A stretch of 64,000 nt of DNA from Cordia subcordata. Taxonomy: Eukaryota > Streptophyta > Magnoliopsida > Boraginales > Cordiaceae. The position numbers and the translations under genes were made by a program. Shown here piece after piece: positions 24,501-34,890 of this stretch. Location of the stretch: the NCBI GenBank assembly GCA_028554755.1, contig JAPTOF010000005.1:4597501-4661500 (forward strand), read 5' to 3'. Within the stretch, counting starts at the first letter, position 1. The number at the start of each line of letters is the position of its first letter. A model generated the notes under the pieces. That model was not told the DNA's origin. It made no database searches and worked only from the letters and a program-made list of their open reading frames with translations.

Positions 24501-26960
24501 TAACACATCCTTGGGGTGAGAAAGGATGTTGACATAGGTCTTGTTCCTCTGCATAACTTAAATGCATAACATGTGAAGATAATTCAATAGGTAGTTCACA
24601 AAGACTTATCAAGAATTTGGAAGTTTATGAGACATCATATGAATGACCAAATTATTGGTGATCCAAGCAAAAGAGTAAGAATTCATGCTAACTAAAACAA
24701 TCTATGTCTATTAGGAATAGTGTCCTAAAGTCAGTCATCTATTGTATTTCTAGAATTATTTACATACGAGTTATCTTAATAATATTTGGCCTTTACATCG
24801 TATCTCACCATCTTCTCTTATTTTGGTCATAATGTAGTTCCTTAGGGCAACTATGTGGGATCATGTGAATCAGGCTTGGTTCTGATTGTTCTTAAAATCT
24901 ATTTGTAACCAAATGATGGAATTGGTACTAGGACATCAATTTCTTCGAGCAGAGGTTATTGTTTGTCACATGGGTTGGTCATCCTCATGATCAATGGGTG
25001 TTGGTACACCGGTATGACACATAGTTAGGGTGTGGAGACACCCTTACTGAACATGACTCGCTTACAAGCATTCTATGGTACTTACCCTACTATTAAATGA
25101 TTGCTTGTGGTACACATAGTTGCAGTATTCCCTTCGACCTGAGACTGTTATAGAGGCTTACAAATTACTTCTCGTACTTTGGTGCCGAACTACCCGAATT
25201 TCCAATTTGGTGATGAAGGGTTACTGGATACGAGCAAGTGTTGTGAGGCCAATGTGTAAGACAAGATGGGATTGACCAGCTCCGGGTATTGGGAGAATGA
25301 TTTTCCACCTAGTCCTACCTCATTAAGTCTTTGGTCAAAGCTTTTTGCATGATGTGTCACGGAGATGTGTCGTGATGAGTCATGACAAGATTAGGACTTA
25401 ATATGGAATAACTAATTAGGGGTTTGACAGTTGACCATGCTTCTTGAGTTGTTTTAGAATGTCGAGCGTCGTAGGTGATCTGATATAGTGCCCAGGTTCA
25501 TGATAGTTGCCTTGCAATTTTTCAGCTTATCTGGACTTCGGGAATCATTCCTAGACGGTATATCCGATTAGTACAAAGATTGTCCTTGTGTTACCGGCTT
25601 AAGTTTAAACCTACGGAGTCACACAAAAGGTTAGGAATTTTATTGATGGATTGATCTATTATATTTAATTGAGAATTAAATATTTCATTATTTAATTGTG
25701 AATTAAATAAAGGAATTAATAATTAATGTGTTTGAATATTTAATTAAGAATTAAATATCTAATATTAATTATTAAAAGGTCACGAATTTAATTTCATCTA
25801 TTTTCTGCTAGCACAGAAAAATGTGGCATGAATTAAATCTTGGGCTAAATGGGTTAAGAATTAAATAATGATTTAATTCCTAATTGGGTTTTAAGTCTTA
25901 GGCCTAATTGGATTGGAGGAATTGAATAATAAATTTATTGTTTGAAAGAACCACCTAAGCTTGGCATGAAAGATTGAGAGGTCTCTTTGTGCAAAAATGA
26001 TTTTCAAGAGGCAAACTTGATTCTATTCTCTTTGTCAAACATGAAAATGATGACTTGTTTATTGTTTAAATCTATATCGATGATATTATATTTGGTGCTA
26101 GTAATATTTCTTTGTATGACTATTTCTCCAAATACATGAATGAGTAATTTGAAATGTGCATGATAGGCCAACACAACATCTTCTTCTAGCTCTTGAACAA
26201 TTGGATAATGAAACATTCATCAATTAAGCCAAATATACAAGGGAACTCATCAAAAGATATAAGCTTAAGAAAGCAAAGGATACTGGCATTTCCATGAGCA
26301 CTCCAACTAAGATGGACAAGGATGAGAGAGGTAAACTACTAGATTAAAACTCTATCGAGGCATGATTGGGAGTCTACTTTATCTTACAACATCTAGACTG
26401 AATATTATGTTGCCGTATGTTTATGTGCAAGATTGCAACCCTCACTAGAGAATCACACTTAGTCAATAATTAGATATCTTAAATCTACGTGCTCAATAGG
26501 ACTTTTGTATCAAAAGGAACTAATTTTGAAATAGTTGTTTTTTTTTGTGGATTTTATCAATTGTAACATTGATAGAAAGAGCAATAGTGGAAGTTGTCAC
26601 TTTTTAGGTAATGCACTAGTAGCATGGTCAAGAAAAATGTAGGATAATGTTGCACTTTCCTAGCTAAAGTCAGAATATGTTGTTATAGGAAATAGTGTAT
26701 CATATTCCTCGTAAATATGATGAAATAAGTACCATTAATTTGTCTAACAATCTAATTCAACATTGCAGAACTAAGCATATTGTAATTAGACATCATTTCA
26801 TTCAAGCATGTGCAAAGGTGATATTGTATTTGAATTTGTTGATTCTAAGCACCACCCCCTATATTTATTAAGCCTTTGAATGAAGATCAATTCGTGCCAT
26901 TAAATGGGAATCGTGAATACTTGAGTGCAGGATATGTCCTGATTGATATCCTATTGCAAA
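21540..26960 (+). pseudogene. Ty1-copia relic of a Sirevirus/Tork-like lineage
   Basis: Plus-strand remnants are in copia order. Gag of the UBN2 type lies at 21913-22287 (RTTQVKDIKIG, GETLSEM, NELNQKIL), with a knuckle CFNCKK near 22500. Protease WIVDSRCSRHM is near 23280, with a changed DSG motif. Pre-integrase and integrase pieces occupy 23690-24480 (LLHMDLF, QNGVVERK-like). Reverse transcriptase C-part is at 25950-26330 (IYIDDIIFGAS, then FEMCMIG) and RNase H at 26340-26870 (RTKHIVIRHHF). The N-terminal reverse transcriptase is missing, replaced by about 1.2 kb of unrelated DNA (24700-25930). Stops and frameshifts occur every 100-200 bases, so it is old. Possible LTRs were not found. Confidence 0.82.
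24700..25930. other. Unexplained 1.2-kb segment inside the copia relic
   Basis: It lies exactly where the N-terminal reverse transcriptase should be. It has no open frame of note. Its start, TGTCTATTAGGAATAGTGTC at 24707, and its AT-rich right part with repeated GAATTAAAT motifs suggest a solo LTR, but I found neither a second copy nor a clear target duplication. Confidence 0.4.
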
Positions 26961-27849
26961 ATGCATTTGCATATTGCATAAGTTATCAAACTTTAGCATT
27001 GCACATTGACTAAAGAGCTCTATCAAAAGGACATTCAACCAAACAAGCTCGACCACATGGACGATTCAAGAAGTTTTTTCACTGATTGGCAAATCATGTG
27101 TAAGGGTATGTTGTGTGGCAACCAACTGCCACGACATTCACAAAGGTAAAACCCTTTTTTTAATTTTACTCTTTTAAATTTTACCAAAATTTTACACTAT
27201 AACCCCAATTTATCTTGAAACTCATCTCTTAAATCATCTTTTTCCACCAATTAAATCCCAAATTGACTCCTAAACTTGTTACCCGCTTCGAAAAACACCC
27301 CATTTACATAAATCTTTTTAGCAAAGTGTCCTGAGGGAAGAGGCAAAAGAAGGAAAAGGGGAGCCATCAACCAAAAAAGCGAGACCTTGATATTTTTCAT
27401 AGAAAAGATCAAAGGTTACAAGAAAAGGAGGTAATTCTAGGGAGGATTCTTGTAGCATTCGAGCTTGACGAATCGAGAAGTCATGGAATTGGTAGAAGCT
27501 CAAGGATGGTCTAAGATCCTTACTTTCTAATCACACTTATGATACCTTAATTAAGGAATTTTCTTTTTAAAAAAAGGGAGGTGGCATTCTTTGAGATTTT
27601 ATTATTAAAATTGAAAATTATACACGTGGGAGGGGGGCTTGACCTAACCTCTGTCTACTCCTAAGGTGCATGGTTGACATGCCAACAATGGCTGCAAATG
27701 CAAAGATCATTTCATGAAATGCAAGATAAAAAGTAAATAAGGTAGTATTATCACCCTTACAGAGAATCACATAAAAAATAAATAAAGTAGTACTACCACC
27801 CTTACATCTAAAGCCTACTTCTAAAACCTAAGACTAGGCAAAGAAAGTC
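26961..27849. other. Spacer, no gene seen
   Basis: Contains the decayed 3' tail of the copia relic and, towards 27600-27850, the likely 3' untranslated region of the minus-strand LINE relic. No coding signal. Confidence 0.45.
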
Positions 27850-29705
27850 TACCACATTTAATTATACCTTGAGCCGTTGGTGCTCATCCAAGTTTTGCAG
27901 GACACAATGACAAGTAGAATTGGAGCCTAAGTTAGCAAGATAATCAGCTATAGCATTACCTTCTTGAAAGATGCGTGTGACAATGTGACAAACTTGTTGA
28001 AGAAGTTGTTGGATGCAAGTCAACAGGACAAGCTACTTTCCAATTAAATACATCCTCCTTATGGAGCCATTTAACAACTGTAGAAGAGTCCAGCTCAGTC
28101 CAGACTTTTTCAATTCCAAGATAATGGGGAAGTTCCAATCCTCGAGGCAACCCCTGAAGCTCTGCTATAATAACCAAGGAATGATTAACAGGTTCATAGA
28201 ATCCTTGGACAAAATTACCCAACCAGTCACGAAGCAATCCCCCACATCCAGCATTAGTGCCCTGGATGCTACCATCTGTATTAAGTTTAATGACTCCTGG
28301 AGCAGGTTTTTTTTTTTTTTTTTTCCCCAAACAATGAGCCGCGCACAGAAATTGCTTTCTGGAATAACTTCATAGTATTAGTATGGTGCTCACTCGGCAT
28401 CTCCCTTCCATTGGGTGCTTGACATGAGACCTGCTTAAAAGAGCTGAGCTAAAGTCTACAGACTCTCCATATGACACGATTACAATTCAAGCCTGCCTCT
28501 CGATGCTTAGCATCATAGCTTTCAAACCACAGGAACTAGCATATGAAGATTGGAAGGATAGAGCAAATATGACCCTTCCCTTAGCTCGAACTAGACATCC
28601 ACTATCTCATAAGGCAGTTTTCAATTGAGGTGATGAGGTATATATCAACATTGAACAATGAACTGAAGTGATACGATACTTTCCTCAATCACTTCACCAT
28701 GTACAAAGCAGTGATCAAAAGTTTCTTCTTGCCAGCAACATTGACACTTGGAAACAAACGTGAGGCCTTTCTTCTTCAAATGATGATCAATGGTTAACCA
28801 TCTATGAAGGAGGCGCCACATAAACGTAGAGATTTTAACAGGGATGCTTTTATGCCATAGAATAGAGAAAGCAAAGGATCTAACTCTACGCTAGCGAACA
28901 CTTTCTCGTGCACTTCGAGTCGAAAAATCACCATTAGCCGTGAGCCTTCAGATTGGAGTATCTATGTTATTCATGCATATGGGGATGCCAACAATTTGCT
29001 TAACAAGTTCATTTGGTAGCACAACTAGTAGCTTCGCTTCATCCCATTTGTTATGACTTATGACACCAAAAGTCCTTCACTGCAGCATTTCTATTCACTA
29101 TCTTCCACAGGAGATGCCAAACTATGATCTTTTATCCAAATATCATGCCAAAAGGAGATATTACCCTGGGCAATCCACCATATAATGTGCTGCTCAGCCA
29201 AGTCACAACCATTGAGAAGTCTCTTCCAGACACTAGAATCACACATTGATCCACTAACACACTGCGGTGGCTGTTTACTGCAATGTTTGTCTTTTGTGAA
29301 AGTAACCCACAAACTGGACCAAGATCAAAGTCTCCACCACAACTTCATATTGAAGGCATTGATAGTGTCAGGTAAAAGGTGACCACCAACACCACCCTCC
29401 TCAATATGAAAGCAGAGATTTTGCCAGCTTGTCCAATACATATGGTGAGTATTGCTCTTATCTCCCTAGAGAAATCCATTGAAAATTTTTAATATGCAAT
29501 CCACAATACTCACAGAAGGCTTTAGCACTTGAATAAGGTAGAGCAGCATCGAGTTGAGAACAGTCTTGATCAGCATGAGTCGCCCACCAAACGATAAGAA
29601 TTTGGCTTTCCAATCCTTCTAATCTTGCTCGAACTTTTTGAATTGAAACATTGAACAAAAAATTTTTCTTACGACCTTCACAAAGAGGCACTCCCAGATA
29701 AGTCT
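27850..29705 (-). pseudogene. LINE relic: RT end, zinc-binding region, RNase H
   Basis: Minus-strand pieces read, in order: the end of a LINE reverse transcriptase (YLGVPLCEGRKKNFLF at about 29650-29700, then QKVRARLEG); the linker WKRLLNGCDLAEQHI (about 29220); the zf-RVT block (28690-28860: IPVKISTFMWRLLHRW, then CQCCWQEETFDH); and an RNase H domain (27956-28330: KLNTDGS, then GCGGLLRD, and IAELQGL). A T15 run at 28309-28324 sits just before the RNase H domain. The endonuclease and RT core are absent, so this is a 5'-truncated, frame-broken copy. The TAA-flanked MITE at 29708 abuts its 5' end. Confidence 0.82.
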
Positions 29706-29707
29706 AA

Positions 29708-30177
29708 GAGGGTGTTTGGTTTGGCATTTTTTTTTGTCAAACCTACTTAAATCCTAATTTAAGATAGTGAAAATGTTTGTTTTAATTAAAAATGTACTTT
29801 TTAAAGTAACTTTAAGTAAAAAATAAAAAGCTCCTCAACCCTAACTTTTGCTTTTTATGACTTTAAGCATTTTGAAAAAAAAGTAAATTTGACTAAATTA
29901 TTTACTATCTTATCCTTACCTTTTTATTTTTATTACTAAAATATCTTTACTCTTTTATCTTATACTTACTTTTTCAAATTTTATTTTAATGTCCTTAATA
30001 ATTATTTTAATTATATAACTTACTTTTTAACCCACTTTAATCAAACATGCAAATACTTATTTTTATAACTATAACTTTTATTCAAACACGTAATTACTTA
30101 AAGTAAAAAAAAAAAAAAACTACTTAAAGCCAAAAATATTTTAAGTAACTTTTTTATAAGCCAATCCAAACACCCTC
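29708..30177. mobile_element. Harbinger/Tourist-like MITE, TAA target site
   Basis: A 470-bp element begins GAGGGTGTTTGGTTTGGC and ends with the reverse complement of GAGGGTGTTTGGATTGGC, an 18-bp inverted repeat with one mismatch. TAA flanks it on both sides (29705-29707 and 30178-30180), the three-base duplication typical of PIF/Harbinger elements. The inside is AT-rich and has no coding frame, so it is non-autonomous. Confidence 0.85.
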
Positions 30178-30555
30178 TAATACCGATCCTTTTTTATTAA
30201 CCACTGGCTTAAATGTTTACTAGCTATCTACACCACACATAATATATCATTCCGAATATAGGTAATTGGATATTACAAAATATCATTTATAATATTGTCA
30301 TACATTAAATACAGTAAGAGAAAGTTTAGGAAAAAGTACACCAAATCACCCTCTTGTCTAAAAATGCATCAGACCCCCTTATAGTCTAAAAAATCGCTCA
30401 TAATCCCCTCATTATCCATCAAAGGTGCATAGGAATCTCTGCTATTAAAAATCTGTTATCTTTAACCATAAAAATTTTTTATATCTAAATCAATTATTTT
30501 TTGTTCTAAACTACCCAAATTACCCTTCTCTTTTTTCACAAAAGAAATGTTACTA

Positions 30556-30625
30556 AAAGGGTTTGAACCCCCAACTTTAAATTGAAATAACAAACATTCT
30601 AACCAATTAAGCTACAAACATTTTA
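30556..30625 (-). repeat. tRNA-like block in left arm
   Basis: On the minus strand the block reads GTAGCTTAATTGGTTAGAA (A-box-like), then about 30 bases on GGGGGTTCAAACCC (B-box-like, T arm). The anticodon stem does not pair well and the mirrored copy is at 31567-31630. It is a tRNA-derived relic, not a working tRNA gene. Confidence 0.5.
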
Positions 30626-31566
30626 TGTTTTAATTTATTAACATCAAATAAATATATCATATAAATATAGAATAAAACAATATCTTATTAACTGTGTAGA
30701 GAAAGACAGCAAACAGGAGAAAGAGAGAGGAGGGGTGGAGGGAGCAGAAACGATTTCCCCATTAATGATGATCTTGTGCTAATGATAATTCATTGGCTTT
30801 ATGAGTTCACAGAATAAAACAGGTGGGTAAGGAACGTGAAAACCAAAAATAACGCAATTTACCATCAAAACAGTTTGTCAAGTATTATCCCTGAATGATC
30901 CAATTGTGCTGCAATTTTACATCCATCTCAAAGTTTGACTATCCCCTTACATGAGACAATCTTTTTACATTTACACTGATATTGCAGTTTATCAGTTTAC
31001 TGATTCTATTCTTTCAGATGATTCTACCTAGTAAGATAAGATTTGGTTTAGTTGATTCTTTTCTTTTAACGAGAAAAATAAAATAGCACAAGCAAGAAGC
31101 TTCAGGATGATAAGGTTCTATTGATCTTTCCTTTCGTCAGCAAATTCTTAAGGGCTTGTTTGGATTAGTTTTTTTCAAAAGAATTTTTTTTAAAACTTCT
31201 AAAAGAAGTATTATCTTGAGAAGTTAAAAATTCTGATTTCTGGAAAAATAAAATAAAATAAAATTGAACTTTGTTCAAAGTTTAAGCTCTTTTTAAAATT
31301 TAATCCAAAATACTTACTGCAAAAAGCTTATTTTCAAGAAACATAGAGATGCAGTTAGCTCCTTAAAATTCTCTACTTTTGGTGGTTTTATTCATTCACT
31401 TATTATAGATTTATAATTTTAAGAAATTGCTCTGATGGAGGACGAATGCTAGATAGTTTACAGCTGACAGAGTGTAAATTTCCCTTTGGTTCTGGGTAAG
31501 ATGGCACATTTGTTTTAAGCTACTGTAATATTTATTTTATGTCAATAAATTGAAACATAAATTTTT

Positions 31567-31630
31567 TATAGTCTAATTGGTTAAAATATTTATTATTTTA
31601 ATTTGAGGTTGATGGTTCAAATCCTTTCAA
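31567..31630 (+). repeat. tRNA-like block in right arm
   Basis: Inverted partner of 30556-30625: TAGTCTAATTGGTTAAAA as the A-box-like part and GATGGTTCAAATCC as the B-box-like part. It has more changes than the left copy. Confidence 0.5.
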
Positions 31631-32262
31631 GAATATTTCCTTTGTAGGAAGGAGAAAGGTAATTTAAGTACTTTAGCACAAAAATAATTAATTTAGATAT
31701 AAAAAAACTTTATGATTAAAGATAATATATTTTTTTAACGACAGGGGGTCCTATGCACCTTTGACGGACCATATGAGGAATATGTGTGACTTTTTAAAAC
31801 ATAAGAAGGTTGGATGCACTTTTGATGGATCACAGAGGGGTCTGGTACATTTTACCATAAAATTTATGTCTCATCTGGTGGATCGCATAGCTATACTCGC
31901 TAATTAGTTTTAAAATGGATCTCCACATCTATGCCTTAAGACCACATTTACATAAAGCCCAATCTGGTTTACTTTTTAGACAATAAAAAATATTTTATGT
32001 GAGTTTAAAAGCTAAAATTAATTTCTTTGATTTATTTTTTAAAAAATTAAACCTTTTAACTGAAAATATTTAAAAATCAAAAGTTTCAAATTGGTGTTTT
32101 TCAAAAGAAAAAAAACTTTTGAAAAATTGTTTAAAGCGTCATACAAAAAGTTACTTTTATCTTGGTTTTTTCCGCAAAATTCCACTCGACATCTAAATTA
32201 TAAAACCAAACAGGCAACAACTTTTGTTCTACATTATTTGTACATAGAATAGTATTGTTGAA

Positions 32263-33184
32263 CAGTGATGAAGCTAGAAATTCAAACTAGGGGGCCAAAA
32301 TTATAACTTTAATTTTATAAATTAAGTCATATTTCACAAAATATTCTAAATAAATAAGAGAGCCTTTCAAACTACTTACTGTCAAAAACCAATAATGTTT
32401 TATATCAATAAAGATAAGAAAAAAATAAAACTATAATTGCTCTCAACTATTCTTCATACTTTGATAACGATGCATGATAACCTCATTGTCAATAGTTGCT
32501 AAAAATATTTTTCTCAATGTATGTCATCAAACAATTAGCTGTCCACTAATCGCCTATTCTATTGCTAGGTGATTCTTCACAATTCCTAGAAGATAAAAAC
32601 TTTTTGAGAAAGGCATAACCAATTTGAGCCTCAATTATACAAACTTTAGATGTTGTTATAGAATGCATGAAAATAACTCTTAACCAATTGATCATTCCGC
32701 ACCTCATGAAATCAAACCTCTTTGCTTTCTTAATGCTTAACTAACTGATCTATTTACATTTATATTACTTAAATAGTTTTACTTTTATACTTTCCCAAAC
32801 TCTTCCAACCCCAAAAACCCAAGCAATAGAATAACATCAAAAGAAAAAAGATGAAAGCAAAGAAAAGAAAAAAAGAAGATCACATACTTGCTGAAGGACG
32901 ATTCTAAATTGAAGCGAAAAAGAAAATAGGTTTTGATTTTTCTTTTAAGGCAAATAAGACGTTTTGACTTTTTCTAGTAAATAAGATTTAAGCAAGATAT
33001 ATTTTTTAAATGTTAAAAAGACAAAACTAACCTATATTAGACAGAGAAAAAGGAGAGGCAGGGGTGGGAGGGGCAAATATGATTTTTGTTGGTTTAACTC
33101 ATTTTCCAATACTTTTAGTTTTTCGTTTTCTTCAACAAATATAGGGGCAATTGCCCCCTTCTCTACAATATGGCTTTGCCACTA
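32263..33184. mobile_element. Decayed hAT-like non-autonomous element
   Basis: The left end is CAGTGATGAAGCTAG and the right end, reversed, is TAGTGGCAAAGCCAT; both look like decayed forms of the common plant hAT end CAGTGGCGGAGCCAG. The following blocks, AACTAGGGGGCCAAAATT on the left and GGGGCAATTGCCCCCTT on the right, are also typical. Possible 8-bp target copies are TTGTTGAA and CCATTGAA. No transposase is present. Confidence 0.5.
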
Positions 33185-33272
33185 CCATTGAAAGTTCCAG
33201 AGTTCAAATGTTAAAATTTATAGTTAGGCCAAAATGACCATATTTAGAAGGCCAAAATGACCACATTTAGAT

Positions 33273-33690
33273 GCTGCTTGGCTTTTCTTATAAGTTGATT
33301 AAACGTACTTATAAATAAAAAAATAAAAATTACATGTTTGGCAATTCTTTCTCTGTAAGTAAGTAAAAATTACTTATAAGCGAGTTTTAAGGGAAAAAAG
33401 TGCACCCCCTACTTTCTTTCTTTCTTTCTTTTTTTTTTAAATAATAAACAACCTAATTTGACCAAATGAAAGAACTTCTCTATCTCTTGAAGACATATAA
33501 TATTAATTAGTGAAAAAAATTTTGAATTATTTTAATTAATATTACTACTTTTAGACACTATATACTAATCAATTCATAGCATATAAATACATAATGTCCA
33601 AATATTTTTCTCTTTATTTATTACGTATTTATAAACATTAAATACTTATAAGTACATTCAATGATTCAGATAAGCAAACCAAGCAGGCTC
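33273..33690. mobile_element. MITE-like inverted-repeat element
   Basis: The ends resemble each other when one is reversed: CTGCTTGGCTTTTCTTATAA on the left and CTGCTTGGTTTGCTTATC on the right, both followed by GTACTTATAA. The interior is AT-rich. No target duplication is evident, so family and exact borders are open. Confidence 0.5.
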
Positions 33691-34890
33691 TTAGTCATAT
33701 ACCAAAGAGGTCTATTTCTTTATGCTCAAGAGATTGCAAGACGTGTAATAAAAGATTTTGTTTATTCACTGATTCGTGAGTATGTGTTAGGATGCGCAAT
33801 ATATTGCACTATAAAATCATGTACTTTCTATGTGAACTCAATGTAGCTTTACTTAGAAATGAATTTTATGTCTTGAAGGGGAAAAAAAAAAGAGAGAGAC
33901 AGAACGAGAAAAAGAAAAAAAAAGTTGATATCTGCACCCCTTTATATTAACTTTTTTTTTAAAAGCACTTTTTTTAGATTTTTTTATAAAGTATTTCTTA
34001 AAAAAAATTAAAAATCCTCACTTTTAGAAAAAAATTGAAATTGAGCTTTTTTTAAAAAAAATTTTAACTTTTTTTAATAATTAAATACAAATACTTACCA
34101 TAAAAAATATGTAATTTTAAAAAAAAAATAACATTTTTTTTTAAAAAAAAAAAGTCAATTCAAACAAACCCAAAGAACTTGTCCCAATGTAAGTGAGCCG
34201 TTCGGTAGAGTTGGGATTTGCTTGGTGCAACTTGGCACTTCATGGTTTGACCCGTAACTTAATGAGTTAAATGAGGGTAATTAACCTAACCAAACCCAAA
34301 TTTATAACTCCATACATGCATCCACCCACGCGTCACACTAACCCACTTCAGCTGACAAGAACACAGTTCACACTTTGGCCTCTCTATATTTTCCACTTTT
34401 TTTTCTTTTTATTTTTAACTTTCAGATTTTGTTTTAATTTTTAAATATCAATGAGATTCCTACAGAAACATAAACAAGCAAAGTAGAACACAACAATTGC
34501 TTGCATGGCAGAGACTTAAGGCCAAGTGTTATAACTTACTTAACTATGGTTTATCTTAACTCAACTTATAAGCTAACTAACCACGGTTAATTTAAGCCCC
34601 TCCCATTTAAGTGCTACTGTTATATTCCTCCTTGACAATTAAGCACTTTCTCTCTTAGCTTATCTTCTCTATGCATCTCTGTTGTTCAATTTGGTTAACC
34701 ACTTTAGGTTGACAGAAAGAAAAAAAAAAACAGAGAGAGAGAGAAGTTGTTCTTTGTTTTTCTTCACCAACCCACTCATCCCTTTCACTAGTCTTTTTTC
34801 TTGAGCTTTTCTCATTCTCTCTATAAGCAACATTTTGACAGGCAAAGAGAGAAAAAAAGAAAATATAGAGACAGAGAGAGAGATCTTGAA
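33691..34890 (+). promoter_or_regulatory. Upstream region and leader of the WRI1-like gene
   Basis: Poly(A)/poly(T) tracts and remnants of small inverted-repeat elements fill 33880-34180 (an end like TTGGGTTTGTTTGAATTGAC is visible near 34172 on the minus strand). From about 34610 the sequence turns into alternating pyrimidine- and GA-rich patches (34641-34890), usual for plant 5' leaders. The start codon at 34891 is the first ATG in frame with the AP2 domain. No specific factor site can be named with confidence. Confidence 0.45.

Larger units (their letters stand above)
30329..31856. mobile_element. Element with 327-bp inverted arms (Mutator-like, non-autonomous)
   Basis: The left arm (30329-30655) and right arm (31530-31856) are inverted copies of each other along their whole length. 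Shared blocks, read into the element, include CATCAAAGGTGCATAGGA, TTATCTTTAA, ATATCTAAAT and CAATTTATTGACAT-like ends. Arms of this length suit a Mutator-like element, which would make a 9-bp duplication; GAAAGTTTA to the left and TAAAATTTA to the right could be a decayed one. The 0.87-kb interior has no clear gene and includes a GA-rich patch (30700-30740). Each arm holds a tRNA-like block. Confidence 0.72.

Noticed and set aside
30556..30625. A tRNA gene on the minus strand
   Set aside because: A- and B-box-like motifs are present, but the acceptor and anticodon stems do not pair convincingly and an inverted, more decayed copy exists at 31567; treated as a tRNA-derived relic.
31147..31345. 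Another MITE, beginning GGGCTTGTTTGGATTAG
   Set aside because: One end looks like a MITE terminus, but no matching inverted end or target duplication could be found nearby.
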